Shown here piece by piece: positions 11,721-23,912 of a stretch of 64,000 nucleotides of DNA. Positions within the stretch are counted from its first letter, which is position 1, and every line of letters begins with the position of its first letter. A program made the translations under genes and the position numbers. The stretch is taken from positions 111,802,461-111,866,460 of the forward strand of contig NC_089595.1 of NCBI RefSeq assembly GCF_019320115.1, written 5' to 3'. The notes under the pieces were generated by a model. That model had not been told where the DNA came from and ran no database searches. It was given only the letters and a program-made list of their open reading frames with translations. This DNA is from Miscanthus floridulus (taxonomy: Eukaryota; Streptophyta; Magnoliopsida; Poales; Poaceae).

Positions 11721-12769
11721 GAGGGCCCACCGGTCGAGCCCATCAAAGGGCCCGAGGGCCCCTCTGCCACCGAGACCCCTGCGGCCGAGCCTGAAGTCAT
11801 GGAAATCAACACGGAGCCTCCCAAGGCTAACCAGGGTATGGACTGGCGAGTCCCGTTCCTTGATTGCCTCGTTCGAGGAGAGCTTCCTGCAAACAGGACC
11901 AAAGCCCGACAGCTTGCGCGGCGAGCCAAAACTTACGTCCTCTGCAACGACGAGTTGCACAGGCGAAGCCCATCTGGCGTTCTCCAATGGTGCATCACCA
12001 CTGAGGCAGGCCAAGCCCTACTTTGGGACTTGCACGCGGGAGCCTGCGGGCACCATGCAACGCCTCGGACGCTCGTCGAAAACGCCTTCCACCAAGGGTT
12101 CTACTGGCCAACGGCGGTTGCCGACGCCTCCAAGCTAGTACGCTCCTGCGAGGGATGCCAATACTATACACGGCAGACGCACCTCCCGGCCCAAGCCCTC
12201 CAAACCATCCCCGTCACATGGTCATTCGCCGTGTGGGGTCTGGACATGGTTGGGCCTCTACAGAAGGCCCTCGGGGGCTATACCCACTTGCTGGTAGCAA
12301 TCGACAAGTTCTCCAAGTGGATCGAGGCTCGTTCGATCACTCGAATCAAATCCGAGCAAGCGGTGCTGTTCTTCACTGATATCATCCATAGGTTCGGGGT
12401 CCCAGACACCATCATCACTGACAATGGGACACAATTCACCGGCCACAAGGTCCTGACGTTCTGCGACGACCACCACATCCGTGTGCCCTGGTCAGCCGTA
12501 GGACACCCTAGGACAAACGGTCAAGTAGAACGTGCCAACGGCATGATCCTACAGGGCCTCAAGCCAAGAATATATAACCGGTTGAAGAAATTTGGCAAGA
12601 AATGGTTTGCCAAACTCCCATCAGTCATCTGGGGCCTAAGGAACACTCCGAGCCAAGCCACGGGGTTCACACCGTTCTTCCTGGTCTATGGAGCCGAGGC
12701 CATCCTCCCCACTGACTTAGAATACGGTTCCCCGAGGCTACAAGCCTACAACGAGCAAAGCAACCGCAC
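11721..12769 (+). pseudogene. Gypsy integrase (right copy), 3'-truncated
   Basis: The integrase part of the polyprotein has the zinc-binding HHCC region (CGHHATPRTL... SCEGCQYY) and the D,D,E core (GLDMVGPL, ITDNGTQF, NGQVERANG). The copy is cut at about 12769, where the next bases belong to a foldback MITE; the C-terminal domain present at 1-573 in the left copy is missing. No 3' LTR follows. Deletion and MITE insertion at this point are both possible explanations. Confidence 0.9.
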
Positions 12770-12772
12770 CGC

Positions 12773-13208
12773 TTCCGTCAGATTTGGCTCTAACGGTGTC
12801 ATACTGCGGGTGTGAAAAATAAAAAATACTCTCAGGTCTAAATATGCAATTAATTTTTTTGAGCATCTTAACCATCTCAAATTAAAAAACTCAAAACTAG
12901 AAAGTTGTAGATCTCGTCGAGATCTACAATATTTATATAAAAATTATCTTCAATCGATTTCGTATAAAAAATATGATTTTTCTAAGACATATTAATCATA
13001 TCAAATCATATCTTTTTTTATGAAATTAAATGAAGATAATTTTTATACAAAAATTATAGATATTATTGAGGTTTATAACTTTCTAGTTTTGAGTTTTTTT
13101 TCATTTAAGCTCATTAAGATGCTCAAAAATTAATTACATATTTAGACCTAGGAGTATTTTGACTTTTTACACTCATGATTTAACACCGTTAGAGATAAAT
13201 CTGACGAA
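12773..13208. mobile_element. Foldback MITE with ~100-base terminal inverted repeats
   Basis: The left end (TTCCGTCAGATTTGGCTC...) and the reverse complement of the right end (TTTCGTCAGATTTATCTC...) match along about 100 bases, both ending in GAGCATCTTA. The inner parts are also near-complementary (AGTTTTTTAATTTG-type and TTTAAGCTCATT-type arms), so most of the 436-bp element folds on itself. It has no coding capacity. It sits exactly at the truncation point of the gypsy element. A target duplication is not obvious. Confidence 0.75.
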
Positions 13209-14163
13209 AATGATGTGAAGGATAAAAAAGTTCATAGCAGTGGCACATGTAAGAACATAAAATGACTTATGTATAACAGGAATACTATACAACACATATG
13301 TTTTAGCGAAAAAAAACACATGAAATTTTTTCTCTCTCTCTATTTTCAACTGTCTTCTCGGTCACCGTCTGTCATTGTCTGCACGTTTGCTTGCTGCTGG
13401 CTGCTGCATACGTGCATGTGTGTGCATGAGCATGGGGGAAAGGTGATCTATACGAAGAGCCAGCAGAATGACCGCCCGTTCTATACATGTATACGCGTGC
13501 GGCTAGAGGATCTGTCCTTTTATCTTTGTATAGTAAAAAAATTATTTTTTATAATTTATGGATATATGATCTTATGATTTGTAATCTTCTAGAGTTTAAA
13601 GAAGACCGGAGGTTTCTGGATCTTAATTCTACGATACAGAAAAATTCATATGTTATAATTACTTTTTTTTTCACGGTAGACAGACTCATGTATAATTACT
13701 TTTTTTTAATGGCACGCGCGTAAAAGTCTCGAGGAAAAACGGAAGAAACCGAGACTAACTTCCCTGTCCGTCCGTCCGTGGTCCCTCTAATCTCTCCTCT
13801 CTGCAGACTGCAATCAAACTCCGGTCACAAAGGGCCAACCCCGGAGCGGCGGCGGGCGAAACGCGCGACGCAGCGCAGCGTAACACTAGGCCGCCGGTCC
13901 GCTCCACGGATCCTCCTCTCCCCTTCTCGCCGGAGATCCACCACCGGGGCGGCCTTTTTTCCCTTCCTCAATCAAGTCGGTGAGTAATCCCAGCTCGATT
14001 GCGTGGGTGGATTCCCTTCTCTCGACCAATCATTCAACCAGATCCAATTTCGTGCGCTGATCGGACTCTCCTTCTTCTCCGCCAGCGCTCGAGATCGACG
14101 GACGCTACTTGCAGCAATTCTTCGTTCGTTGCCGTGCGGCCGAGAAGAAAATAAGGCTCAGGC
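13209..14163 (+). promoter_or_regulatory. 5' flank and leader of the sugar transporter gene
   Basis: There is no coding sequence. 13209-13740 is AT-rich. 13740-14163 turns CT/GC-rich, as in a plant 5' untranslated leader. A leader intron is plausible: donor CGGTGAGTAATC at 13980 and acceptor TACTTGCAG ending at 14114. Leader introns are common in this gene family's grass members. No clear TATA box was picked. Confidence 0.4.
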
Positions 14164-17100
14164 ATGAGCTTTCGGGACCAGGAGAGTGGCGGGGAGGATG
14201 GGGGAAGGACGTCCTCCGCCACCGACCTGCGGAAGCCGCTCCTGAACACCGGAAGCTGGTACCGCATGCCGCCGGCGGGTGGCATGATGGGCTCGCGCCA
14301 ATCTAGCCTCATGGAGCGTCTAGGCTCCTCTGCCTTCTCCCTGCGCGACGTCGCTATCTCGGCGACGCTCTGCACGCTCATTGTCGCTCTAGGTCCCATC
14401 CAGTTCGGTTTCACCTGCGGTTACTCCTCTCCCACGCAGGACGCCATCATTGCTGACCTCGGCCTCTCCCTCTCCGAGGTGACGTTGTTTTCTCGGTTGA
14501 TGCGTTGCTTCCTTGTAATGGTTACACTTGCTTCATGCTGCTTGGCCGTGTCTTTTTTCTATGCAGTTCTCACTCTTCGGATCGTTATCAAACGTAGGGG
14601 CGATGGTAGGTGCCATCTCCAGTGGGCAACTTGCAGAGTATATCGGCCGCAAGGGGGTGAGACTACCATTTTACTTTGTGTCTGCTAGACCAGATCATGG
14701 AACACAATGCAATAGAACAGACTGAATCATCGTTTAAGCGTGCGCAGTATTGGTATTAAGTACTGTAGGAGGTTAAAAAGTGGCAGCTAGTTTAAGCGTG
14801 CACAGTATCAGTATCAATTACCGTAGGAGGTTAAAAAGTGTCAGCTTAGCTTTGTTACTGGGAACCTTGAAAGATCTGCTTGTGCACTGATTGAATTCTT
14901 TGGTTGGCCTTGCAGTCTCTCATGATTGCTGCAATTCCAAACATAATTGGGTGGCTTGCGATATCATTTGCAAAAGTAAGTTTTTAGCTACAGTCATTTT
15001 TCCATGCCCCTGCTGCTGATTTTCTTTGTTCATCAATATGATAATAATTTTTGTGTTTATTTACTTCTGATTTGGTGTATATTCAGGATTCCTCCTTCTT
15101 GTTTATGGGCCGTCTGCTAGAAGGATTTGGAGTGGGTGTAATATCTTATACAGTATGCAGCTCTTTTCTCCTCCCTCTTAGTAAAAACAAATTACTCTAT
15201 ACAGAAATAGTGGCATTTTCATGTTTATCGTCTTCTAACTGTTACAGATTACAGTTCTTTGGTATTTTTTAAAACAGAAAATTCTGCTTTTCATAATTCA
15301 CGTCTTAAAAAGCCCATACAAACAAACAATCCCAAGCCCTGACGCATTCAAAACAAAGCAGTAAGCTCTAGTGGAAATGTAAACATACTAAGGCATATAG
15401 TTTGGTATGATGTAACAATATTAAATAACAAGTCAACTAACAAAAGTGCAAAGTTTATAGCTCTTAAATAAAAGGTTACTTCCTTAGGTAACATAACTAA
15501 ATATTAATAATACTAGGCAAGAAAACTCATAAATCAAGGTCACTGACCCCTGTTCGGAATAATATGGTATGCTCATTTCACTGTCAAATGAGACTATTAG
15601 CACTTAGAAGTGACTGAAACCCTATGTCGAATACTGTTGCGGAATTGACTTCCTATATATACAATTTGTTGCATATTGTACAGTCAAGTTTTAATTTTCT
15701 ATAAAGCCAGAATGATAATGGGTAAATTTCTTTGCATGGCAATAGCATACCTAGGTAGCCTTTCAACTCCAGTGTACCACTTGCTGGTGCAGGTTTTTGT
15801 GACAGGGCATTCCTGGTTAAACAATGCAGTTTTTAAGGACTTGTTAGCGACTTGGTTACTTATACTTTGATGTTTTTATGCCCAATGCTATCTTTATGAT
15901 TGGAACTTCTATTTCATGGTTCCAGGTACCGGTTTATATTGCAGAAATTGCTCCTCAGGATCAGAGGGGAGCTCTTGGTTCTGTCAATCAGGTAGTTTTT
16001 TTTAGTAGTGAACGACAACAGTTTCATTATCGTTATTCATGTGTAGCATTTCTTCTGATCTGTCAATGTTGTTGTCAACTTCGAACCAATCCATAATTTC
16101 TTTTACAGCTCTCCGTCACAATTGGTATATTGCTTGCCTACCTGTTTGGCATGTTTGTTCCCTGGAGAATTCTTGCTGTTCTAGGTATGATGTAAAACTT
16201 TAGTCCATTGGTTTAGTATATGAAACGGCAATATGCTACATAGCACCCATCAGTTGACTGTTTCCGTTGTTTTATTTGTACAAAATCATCTTCCTAACTA
16301 CTTTTCTGTTACTTCTACATGTTTTAGGCATTTTACCTTGTTCAATCCTGATTCCTGGACTGTTCTTTGTCCCTGAATCCCCAAGGTGGCTGGTAAGTAT
16401 TCCATGGTATTATCTTTTCATAGCATTGAAAAGGAGGTAAGGAGGTAAGGCGATGGGACCGGATGGTATCCCAATCGAGGTGTGGAGATGCCTCGGGGAC
16501 ATAGCTGTAGTATGGTTAACCAAGCTGTTCAACCATATTTTTCGATCGAACAAGATGCCTGATGAGTGGAGGAGAAGTATATTGGTACCGATCTACAAGA
16601 ATAAAGGGGATATTCAAAGTTGTACAAATTACCGGGGAATTAAGTTGATGAGCCATACTATGAAGCTATGGGAGAGAGTTATCGAGCATCGCTTAAGAGC
16701 AATAACGCGGGTCTCTATGAACCAATTTGGTTTCATGCCCGGAAGGTCAACCATGGAAGCCATTTTCTTAATTAGACAAGTTATGGAGCGGTATAGGGAG
16801 AAGAAGAAGGACCTACATATGGTTTTTATTGACTTGGAGAAGGCTTATGATAAAATACCAAGGAATGTTATGTGGTGGGCTTTGGACAAACATAAAGTCC
16901 CAACGAAGTACGTCGGGCTCATTAAGGACATGTACAGCAATGTTGTGACTAGAGTTCGAACAAGCGATGGAGACACGGATGACTTCCCGATTAGGATAGG
17001 ACTACATCAAGGGTCAGCTTTGAGCCCTTATTTGTTTGCTTTAGTAATGGATGAGGTCACAAGGGACATACAAGGGGACATCCCTTGGTGTATGCTTTTC

Positions 17101-20100
17101 GCGGACGATGTAGTGCTAGTTGATGAAAGCCGGACAGGAGTGAATCAGAAACTGGAGTTATGGCGGGAGACTTTGGAGTCCAAAGGTTTTAGACTTAGTA
17201 GAACTAAAACTGAGTATATGAGATGTGACTTCGGCACTACTACTCGGGAGGAGGAAGATGTTAGTTTGGAAGGTCAAGTAGTGCCTAGGAAGGATACCTT
17301 TCGATATTTAGGATCAATGCTACAGAGGGACGGGGATATTGATGAAGATGTTAGCCATAGAATTAAAGCAGGGTGGATGAAGTGGCGGCAAACGTCTGGT
17401 GTCCTATGTGACAAAAGGGTACCACAGAAGCTAAAAGGCAAGTTTTATAGGACGGCGATTAGACCTGCTATGTTGTATGGTGCAGAATGTTGGCCTACGA
17501 AAAGACGACATATTCAACAGCTAAGTGTCGTGGAAATGCGTATGTTGCGTTGGATTTGCGGTCATACAAGAAGGGATCGAGTTCGGAACGATGATATACG
17601 TGAGAGATTAGGGGTAGCATCAATTGAAGAAAAGCTTGTCCAACACCGGTTGAGATGGTTTGGACATGTGCAACGGAGACCTCCAGATGCACCGGTGCGT
17701 AGTGGAATCCTAAGTCAGGATAGTAACGTGAAGAGAGGCAGAGGAAGACCGAAGTTGACTTGGGTAGAGGCAATAAAAGGAGACTTGAAAGGATGGAATA
17801 TACCCAAAGACTTAGCCTTAGATAGGAGTGCTTGGAAGACAGCTATTCACGTGCCTGAACCTTGATTGCTTCTGTTGGGTTTCAACTCTAGCCTACCCCA
17901 ACTTGTTTGGGACTTAAAGGCTTTGTTGTTGTTGTTGTTGTTGTTGTTGTATCTTTTCATAGCATTAATGGCAGGACCTGAGTACAACAGATTGTTTGTT
18001 TCAGGCAAAAATGGGGAAGATGGAGGATTTTGAATATTCACTGCAAGTTCTGCGAGGATTTCAGACGGACATAACAGCAGAAGTAAATGAAATAAAGGTA
18101 ATCAATAGTGGAATTCCAGTTTAGCTATAATAGAGATAGAGATATACATTTTTTCCTCAGACACGCAGGAGAGCTGTGTACTTACAAACATACACATACA
18201 ACACACTCAGTCCAACATTTTAGTTTTAGGAAGACGAACACGCCCTTATACAGAATAAAACTCGACCACGACCTAAACTCAACTACACCTAGTGCAAGGG
18301 ACATGAGATGAGATAAGAAATACTTCGAGCCGCTGGCATTGGAGATGCCCCATCAAAAACACACCGATTACGATGACACCACAAGGTCCAGGCTCCAAGA
18401 TAGATATATATTTCGTTAATCTTGTTCTCAATGGTACACTGGTGCAGCTGTCAATGCGTTGCTCTCAGAAGCTGGTGTAGAATTTCTCTTATTTTTTGCA
18501 GTATAATGTACCATAGGAGATGTGAATTACATAGTTATCTTCCATTTTCACACAGAGATCAGTAGCATCATCAAGGAGGAGGACAACCATAAGATTTGCT
18601 GATATCAAGCAGAAGAGATACAGTGTTCCCCTTGTGGTTGGTGCCTTGCTATTTGTTACTCTCTGTTTACATATTAATGTTTACTCTTTTGCAGTTTTGC
18701 TAATTGGCTTGTTTTTAGATAGGAATCGGTCTCCTTGTCCTGCAGCAGCTAAGTGGTGTCAATGGCATTCTATTTTATGCTGCAAGCATCTTCAAAGCTG
18801 CTGGTACATTCTCCAAAACACGGTCAATCTCTGTTTCTAGATTCTAATGCAATTGAGATATGCTTTCTGGCTTGCATATTTTGGAACTTGTCCAGGAAAT
18901 GAAAGTTACCTTGTTTCGGTTCGATTCATGCTTTGTATGGATACCACAATGCTTCATTTAATATGTAAAAAAGGGGAAGAACAGTTCTAGAACCTAGACT
19001 TCCAAATCTGTTATCTTACTGAATTCTCTTCCTGAACAGGTATTACAAACAGTAATCTAGCAACCTTTGGTTTGGGGGCTGTTCAGGTATATTTGTTTTA
19101 AAGTTGTTACGTCCCTTGTTTCTTGGACAAACTTTGAGCAGATGTGGGCTTGGCACTGCATACTTAATGGGATCTTATCATTTCAGGTGATTGCTACTGG
19201 AGTGACAACCTGGTTGACTGACAAAGCTGGTCGAAGGCTTCTTCTCATTGTTAGTTTCCAACTTTCCATCAGAATTGTTTATTGGACATGATTATCCAGT
19301 TATGTTAATTGAGCTGTCTTTTCAGATTTCTACCACAGGAATGGTCATTACTCTTGTTATTGTTTCTGTGTCATTTTTTGTGAAGGTAATGTCACTTAAA
19401 AAATAGTAGCATGCTATTGTTTACAGCGCACTCTACCGAAATAATCGTATTGCTTAAAGTCTATCGACATTGTCATTCCTTTCTGAAACATTCTTGCTTC
19501 AATTCTGGAACAGGACAACATAACTGCTGGTTCTCACTTATACTCTGCAATGAGTATGCTTTCACTGGCTGGACTTGTGGTTAGTCGCAGTACTATTACA
19601 TATTATTTGTTCCCCTTGTTGAGAGAAGCTTGTTTGAGGCCTTATTTTTTGCTCTCCAGGCATTTGTGATTGCATTTTCTCTTGGCTTGGGAGCAATTCC
19701 CTGGATCATTATGTCTGAGGTATAGTTTACTCTTGCTTTTTATATTATACAGAGCTTTTAATTCACTAATGTTTCTTTGCTTTTTTATCTTTATGTAATT
19801 ATTATGAGTGCCACTTAGCACTTTTGCTCCGAGTCCCCAGCTTTGAATTTCATGCACTCTGAGATACTGCAACCCCAAATCCACAACCTCTCAACATAGC
19901 TATAGCTTTTTAAAATGGTGCAAACTCTTGTTATTTATAAACTGTAGTTGCTCCTTCAAATTGCATGGGAAACTGCATTATTTTCTCTAGCCAGAGGACA
20001 GCTATGCCTACCTCAAAATACTGAAACTAGCAGGGAGCCCCGCGCTTTGCGCGGGCAATAGTGGTGAAAAAAAGGTTTGTATTGCGTTTAAAAAAAATAT

Positions 20101-20790
20101 GTATAGGGTGGTAGTGCTTATTAACGGGTGTAGTACTGTTCACCGTACCCGTTAGTGTTTTAAAAAAACACCGACGTTGTTACTGGTTATGAAACACGTT
20201 ACTGTACCCCCGACCCGTTACTGTTTATAAAAACCGTTACTGTTCATTGCGCGTTGCCTGTTACCGGAACAGTGATATGTGAGAGCGGTCGGAGATCCCA
20301 GGCTGCACGTCTTTTATAGATATGTATAGATTACCTCATTGAGTAGTTATTAATTAAAACACGAATGACAGCGAGCATCTTATCTAGCTGCCCAATGTGC
20401 ATGCGTAATGAAATGCCTAGAGATACTGCATCTGCAAACTTGAAGGGAGATTTTTGAATTTACGTTGTTTTCCTTTCAGATTCTTCCTGTTAACATCAAG
20501 AGCCTTGCTGGAAGTGTTGCGACCCTGGCGAACTGGCTGACAGCATGGGCCATTACAATGACGGCAAGCCTAATGTTGAACTGGAGCAGTGGAGGTCTCT
20601 TTCTTTGTCCTTCCCTCCCTTCAAGAACGTGTTTTCCCTTGCGACATTGGGATCTTACCATGTCTTGTTTTGCTCAGGAACCTTTGCTATCTATGCTGCT
20701 GTGTCTACCATGGCCCTCATTTTCGTGTGCTTGTGGGTGCCGGAGACCAAGGGAAGGACGCTAGAGGAAATCGCATTCTCATTCCGCTGA
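14164..20790 (+). CDS. ERD6-like (ESL) tonoplast monosaccharide transporter, 17 exons
   Basis: The product is a 12-transmembrane major-facilitator sugar carrier, 506 residues as spliced; characterised relatives (Arabidopsis ERDL6/ESL group) export glucose from the vacuole by proton symport. Exons: 14164-14478, 14567-14656, 14916-14975, 15087-15152, 15926-15991, 16109-16184, 16328-16392, 18005-18097, 18556-18640, 18723-18803, 19040-19086, 19187-19249, 19326-19385, 19514-19579, 19660-19719, 20480-20594, 20678-20790. All junctions are GT-AG and keep frame. Landmarks: N-terminal LRKPLL (residues 22-27), an LxxxLL tonoplast-sorting motif; [12 protein letters not shown] in TM1; GRKG after TM2; [32 protein letters not shown] near the C-terminus. 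Start chosen because it gives the family's conserved N-terminus. No break is seen, so the gene looks functional despite a LINE in intron 7 and a Helitron in intron 15. Confidence 0.95.
16428..17949 (+). mobile_element. RTE-type LINE, 5'-truncated, in intron 7 of the transporter gene
   Basis: A non-LTR retrotransposon in the same orientation as its host gene. It encodes an uninterrupted RT open frame (16453-17865, 470 codons) with [15 protein letters not shown], the palm motif [11 protein letters not shown], and the C-terminal [11 protein letters not shown] segment typical of RTE elements. The endonuclease domain is absent because the 5' end is lost. The tail is a (TTG)n run at ~17921-17949. 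A perfect 17-base target duplication, TATCTTTTCATAGCATT, lies at 16411-16427 and 17950-17966, which fixes both ends. It is very similar to the minus-strand copy at 59521-61650. Being inside an intron with its splice sites intact, it need not disturb the mRNA. Confidence 0.95.
20027..20330 (-). mobile_element. Small non-autonomous Helitron in intron 15
   Basis: Read on the minus strand the element starts A|TCTATACATATC and ends with a perfect 7-bp-stem hairpin (CCCGCGC AAA GCGCGGG) followed by GCTCCCTGCTAG|T. A TC start, a hairpin about 10 bases before a CTAG end, and insertion between A and T with no target duplication are the Helitron hallmarks. At 304 bp it has no coding capacity. It contains several GTTACTGT phrases of unknown meaning. 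Confidence 0.75.
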
Positions 20791-21305
20791 CATGTCATGA
20801 TCTAGGTATCAGAAGCCACCATGTGTTATTTGAGTCATGCCGCAGGGCCATTCAGTTCATGGATTCTGCAGCGATCTTGCAGCCAGTCTTTGCTTGAATG
20901 TACCATCTTCAGTGTTCATATGAATGTACATTGTACAATACGAGGCCATAGCAGAAGGCAAGTGTGTTTATATATGTATAAGGTACGATGGAATAGTAGC
21001 AGAAGGCACTCAACCCTTGCACGGCTTGCGGAGGGGAGCAATTTATTTGTTGTATTCATCAGCTATAATATGTCCGGTTCAATACCGGGCACACGTTAGA
21101 ATTTTGAAACAATAAATTTTAAGCAAATTTGTACCCGTGGTATTTGCAGTGCTGCCAGCTCCATGCGTCTGCCTGCATGCGGTTGGAGTCACTGATCATG
21201 AACTAGACATGGATCCTAAATATGTAGGCATGATTTTGTTTTTGAAAGAAGTAATTTTATTCTGCAACCTTGGCATGATAATGCAGCGGCAAACTTAACT
21301 GGTGA
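20791..21305 (+). other. 3' flank of the transporter gene
   Basis: Probable 3' untranslated region and downstream flank. It holds no coding sequence and no repeat that I can name. AATAAA at about 21109 (within AACAATAAATTTT) is a candidate polyadenylation signal, ~320 bases after the stop. Confidence 0.4.
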
Positions 21306-21399
21306 GGGGAAACCGGAATTGTGTACCTTTTGAAGTGTTGTTTGAAATCGGCGTCAGACTCGCGCCAGGCGTCACCATCTCTGTCGACTACCATCTCAG

Positions 21400-21640
21400 C
21401 GGCGGCGATGGCGGACACCGGACAGCAGGAGCTTCATCCGCCGCCGCGTCTGCCTCCCCATGCCGTTGGCGCCTTCATGCGAAGCCTTGGCGTGCGATGC
21501 ATGGTTGTGTGTAAGCCGTGGCATGTGAGGTCATCTCCGTCGACCTCAGATGGTGGACGCGGGACGGCTGTGGTTTCATCCGCCGCCGTGTCTGTCTCCC
21601 CATGCCGTTGGCATCTTCATGCGAAGGCGGAGATCAGGAA
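21400..21640 (+). repeat. Two-copy ~142-bp direct repeat, GC-rich
   Basis: The phrase CATCCGCCGCCG.GTCTG.CTCCCCATGCCGTTGGC recurs at about 21435 and 21577 with a few substitutions, followed in both by CTTCATGCGAAG. This makes a tandem duplication of about 142 bp. The overlapping open frames are short, differ between copies and resemble nothing known. Confidence 0.6.
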
Positions 21641-21783
21641 TCCATGCGTTGCTCACCGTGCGTCCGTGCCCAGTCAACACTCTGCAGGCCACCAACTTCG
21701 GAACCCTGTTGTGGCAAGCGAAGCACGGTCAACTTCACTAACCATGCGACTGCGAGAAAAGGCCCTTCAGGTCCAACTCAGCT

Positions 21784-22440
21784 GGAGGAAAGCAACTCAA
21801 TGTCTAGTCTGTTTGGCCCGTCGGCTAGACATTTTGTTTCTTTTCTTTTGCGAAAAAGTTTAGACATTTTGTTGAACCCAAAACTAGGAAACCGAAGCAA
21901 AAAATTAATAACAAAAAAAATCTCATCATTAATAATAATGGTAATAAAAATAATATGAAAATATAATAAAATATCATACTTATTATTGTTAATAACAATA
22001 ATTAATTAACTATTAATAACAAAAATTAATTAATTATTAATAACAAAAGGTAATTAATTAACTAGTTATTATTAATTAACCATTAGTTAATTATTAATTT
22101 TAATAATTAATCAAAACAAGAAAAACTTAATAATTAGGATTGGTAGGGGCTGCGCAGACGCGTACCCCCTTTGACATAAATTATGACGTCTACTCTCCTA
22201 CTTGGGGAGATGGTAAGCCAGCACTCCTCCCAAGTGCAATAGAGACAGCTAACTTAGGCCCATGGCTCTTCTTATCAACCATAGACCCCGTCCAGGTAAG
22301 TATGGATCAAGGTTGCACATGTGGTTCACTTTGTAGTCCTTCTCAAAAGGCAAGCAAGATTGGGAAACCGATATGGGACTAATTAACTATACTAAACCCC
22401 TGTCATGTCCTCCCTGCAGTGCAGGGACGCTAAGCACCCA
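21784..22440 (+). repeat. Long direct repeat, copy A (partner at 27840-28490)
   Basis: This holds an anchor AGCAACTCAATG.CTAGT.TGTTTG, then an AT-rich TTAATTAA stretch (21890-22120), then a better conserved 250-base part (ACGTACCCC, ATAAATTATGACGTC, AGCACTCCTCCCAA, GTCCAGGTAAGTA). The same order is found about 6 kb downstream. The best-matched part ends in CCAGGTAAG in both copies, resembling a splice donor. No function is recognised. Confidence 0.65.
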
Positions 22441-23249
22441 GAAACTAATACTACTAGTATATTGTCCGTGCTAACGCTACGGTATCGTCTAGAAAAAATA
22501 ATTCACTATGGCTGCCACTATGTATGTTTGGAAGGGATTATGCTGGTAGAAAATTACAAACGACGATGACTTCATGTAGTTTGAGATACCATGGTTCATA
22601 CATGGATTGTTCAATTTACAAACAAACAAAAACACCTAATTTTAGATGGTAATAAGTCCTACTACTCGAAGGGTGGGTTCAACTGACAGTGATTCTTACA
22701 ACTAAACCATTTGAAGACATACACCACAAAGAAGCACTTAAATTTCTGTCACTATTATCCTTACAACACATATACCATAAGAAATTAGAAGTTTAATTCA
22801 GGTCAATGACCTGGAAGGCCAAACAGAAAACAATCCTTAAGACAATGAATAGCTTGGCGTATGCAGCATGCAAAGACTTACTTTTGTAGTTATTACCGAT
22901 GCTGGAGTTCTCCATCAAACTTTGCTACAAGCTGACATAATTTGGCTAGTGTACCTCGAATGCAGGGACTGAACTCTTCAGCTATCAGCAGTACTATGAA
23001 GGGCACTAAGAACTTTTGGTACAAACAATCTCTTACTCCATACATCAATTTTATCATCCGGATCACTTTGAAATACAAAGAACAGCGGTGTCAAAATTTT
23101 ATTCATCCCTTGTGTGCATCTTATTCCACCATTCATCTTGACAGAGATTAACAATACATTTTTTAAAGACTCCTTGTAAGAAAAATAAAAGAGAAGATAG
23201 GACAGGGATCGGACAACAGTGTTTAAACTCAGTGTGTGTGAAGATTTAC

Positions 23250-23765
23250 CTGATTGGACTGTGCCATCATTATCACTTTCATCACCTTTACCATCGACCT
23301 CTGATTCTGAACCTTTATCCTCTACCTCTGCGCTCTGCATGATTATCCTCTCCCTCACTCTCTGAACAGTCTTCGCCACAATCCTACAAGGTCAGGCATT
23401 AGGTTCAACTTCAACCACAAACCTTAAGACTTCTAATGTATGGGGCAGATTATATTACATATGGTGCTAGAACACTGCTGTCCAGAACCAATAATGGTGC
23501 ACACAACTCATTGGCAAGAGCCCTCACAAATCTCTCGCGGTAGAGTTTAGTCCCTGCATTATAGCAACCAAGAAAAATCTCAACATCCATATAAGCAGAT
23601 GGAAACATAAGCTCCATTCTCGACCAGCACCTGGCAAGCTCTGGAGCAATATCCTCCCACTGGAGGACTGCAGCCCTGACTCGTACTCCAGAGCTACATC
23701 CTTGTGCCGCAGGTGCGATGCCACGCACTCGCTCAGTAGCTGCCTCGCATTCTGACTCACAGGAC
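23250..23765 (-). pseudogene. Fragment of a plant AAA-type ATPase gene (N-terminal region)
   Basis: Three minus-strand exon pieces with GT-AG introns: 23765-23631 (ARQLLSECVASHLRHKD, SSSGRILLQSLPG), 23553-23459 (GTKLYRERFVRALANEL, PLLVLDSSVLAPY) and 23383-23250 (an acidic DCGEDCSESEGED run). These match the region before the AAA ATPase module in the plant family that includes Arabidopsis At1g50140. The third exon needs a frame change after 'NHAE' to stay open, so the piece is frameshifted. Walker A and B, the rest of the ATPase, and the start are absent. This is a broken fragment, not a gene. Sequence to about 22850 on the same strand (EEFSPCIRGTLAKLCQ) may be more captured exon or intron sequence. 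Confidence 0.75.
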
Positions 23766-23912
23766 AAAGGACACAATGCATCTGAGTTAACCTCGTCATG
23801 CACAAAACAACAAACAGGATAATGCCCATGCTAACGCTACGGTAAAACCCAAAACATGATCGAATTCATGTGATAATTTTCATATGTACACTTTTCAGAT
23901 AAACTAACATAA

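Noticed and set aside
21302..21958. Overlapping frames of 146-180 codons downstream of the transporter
   Set aside because: They cross a 142-bp duplication in different frames and resemble no protein; more likely non-coding repeat DNA.
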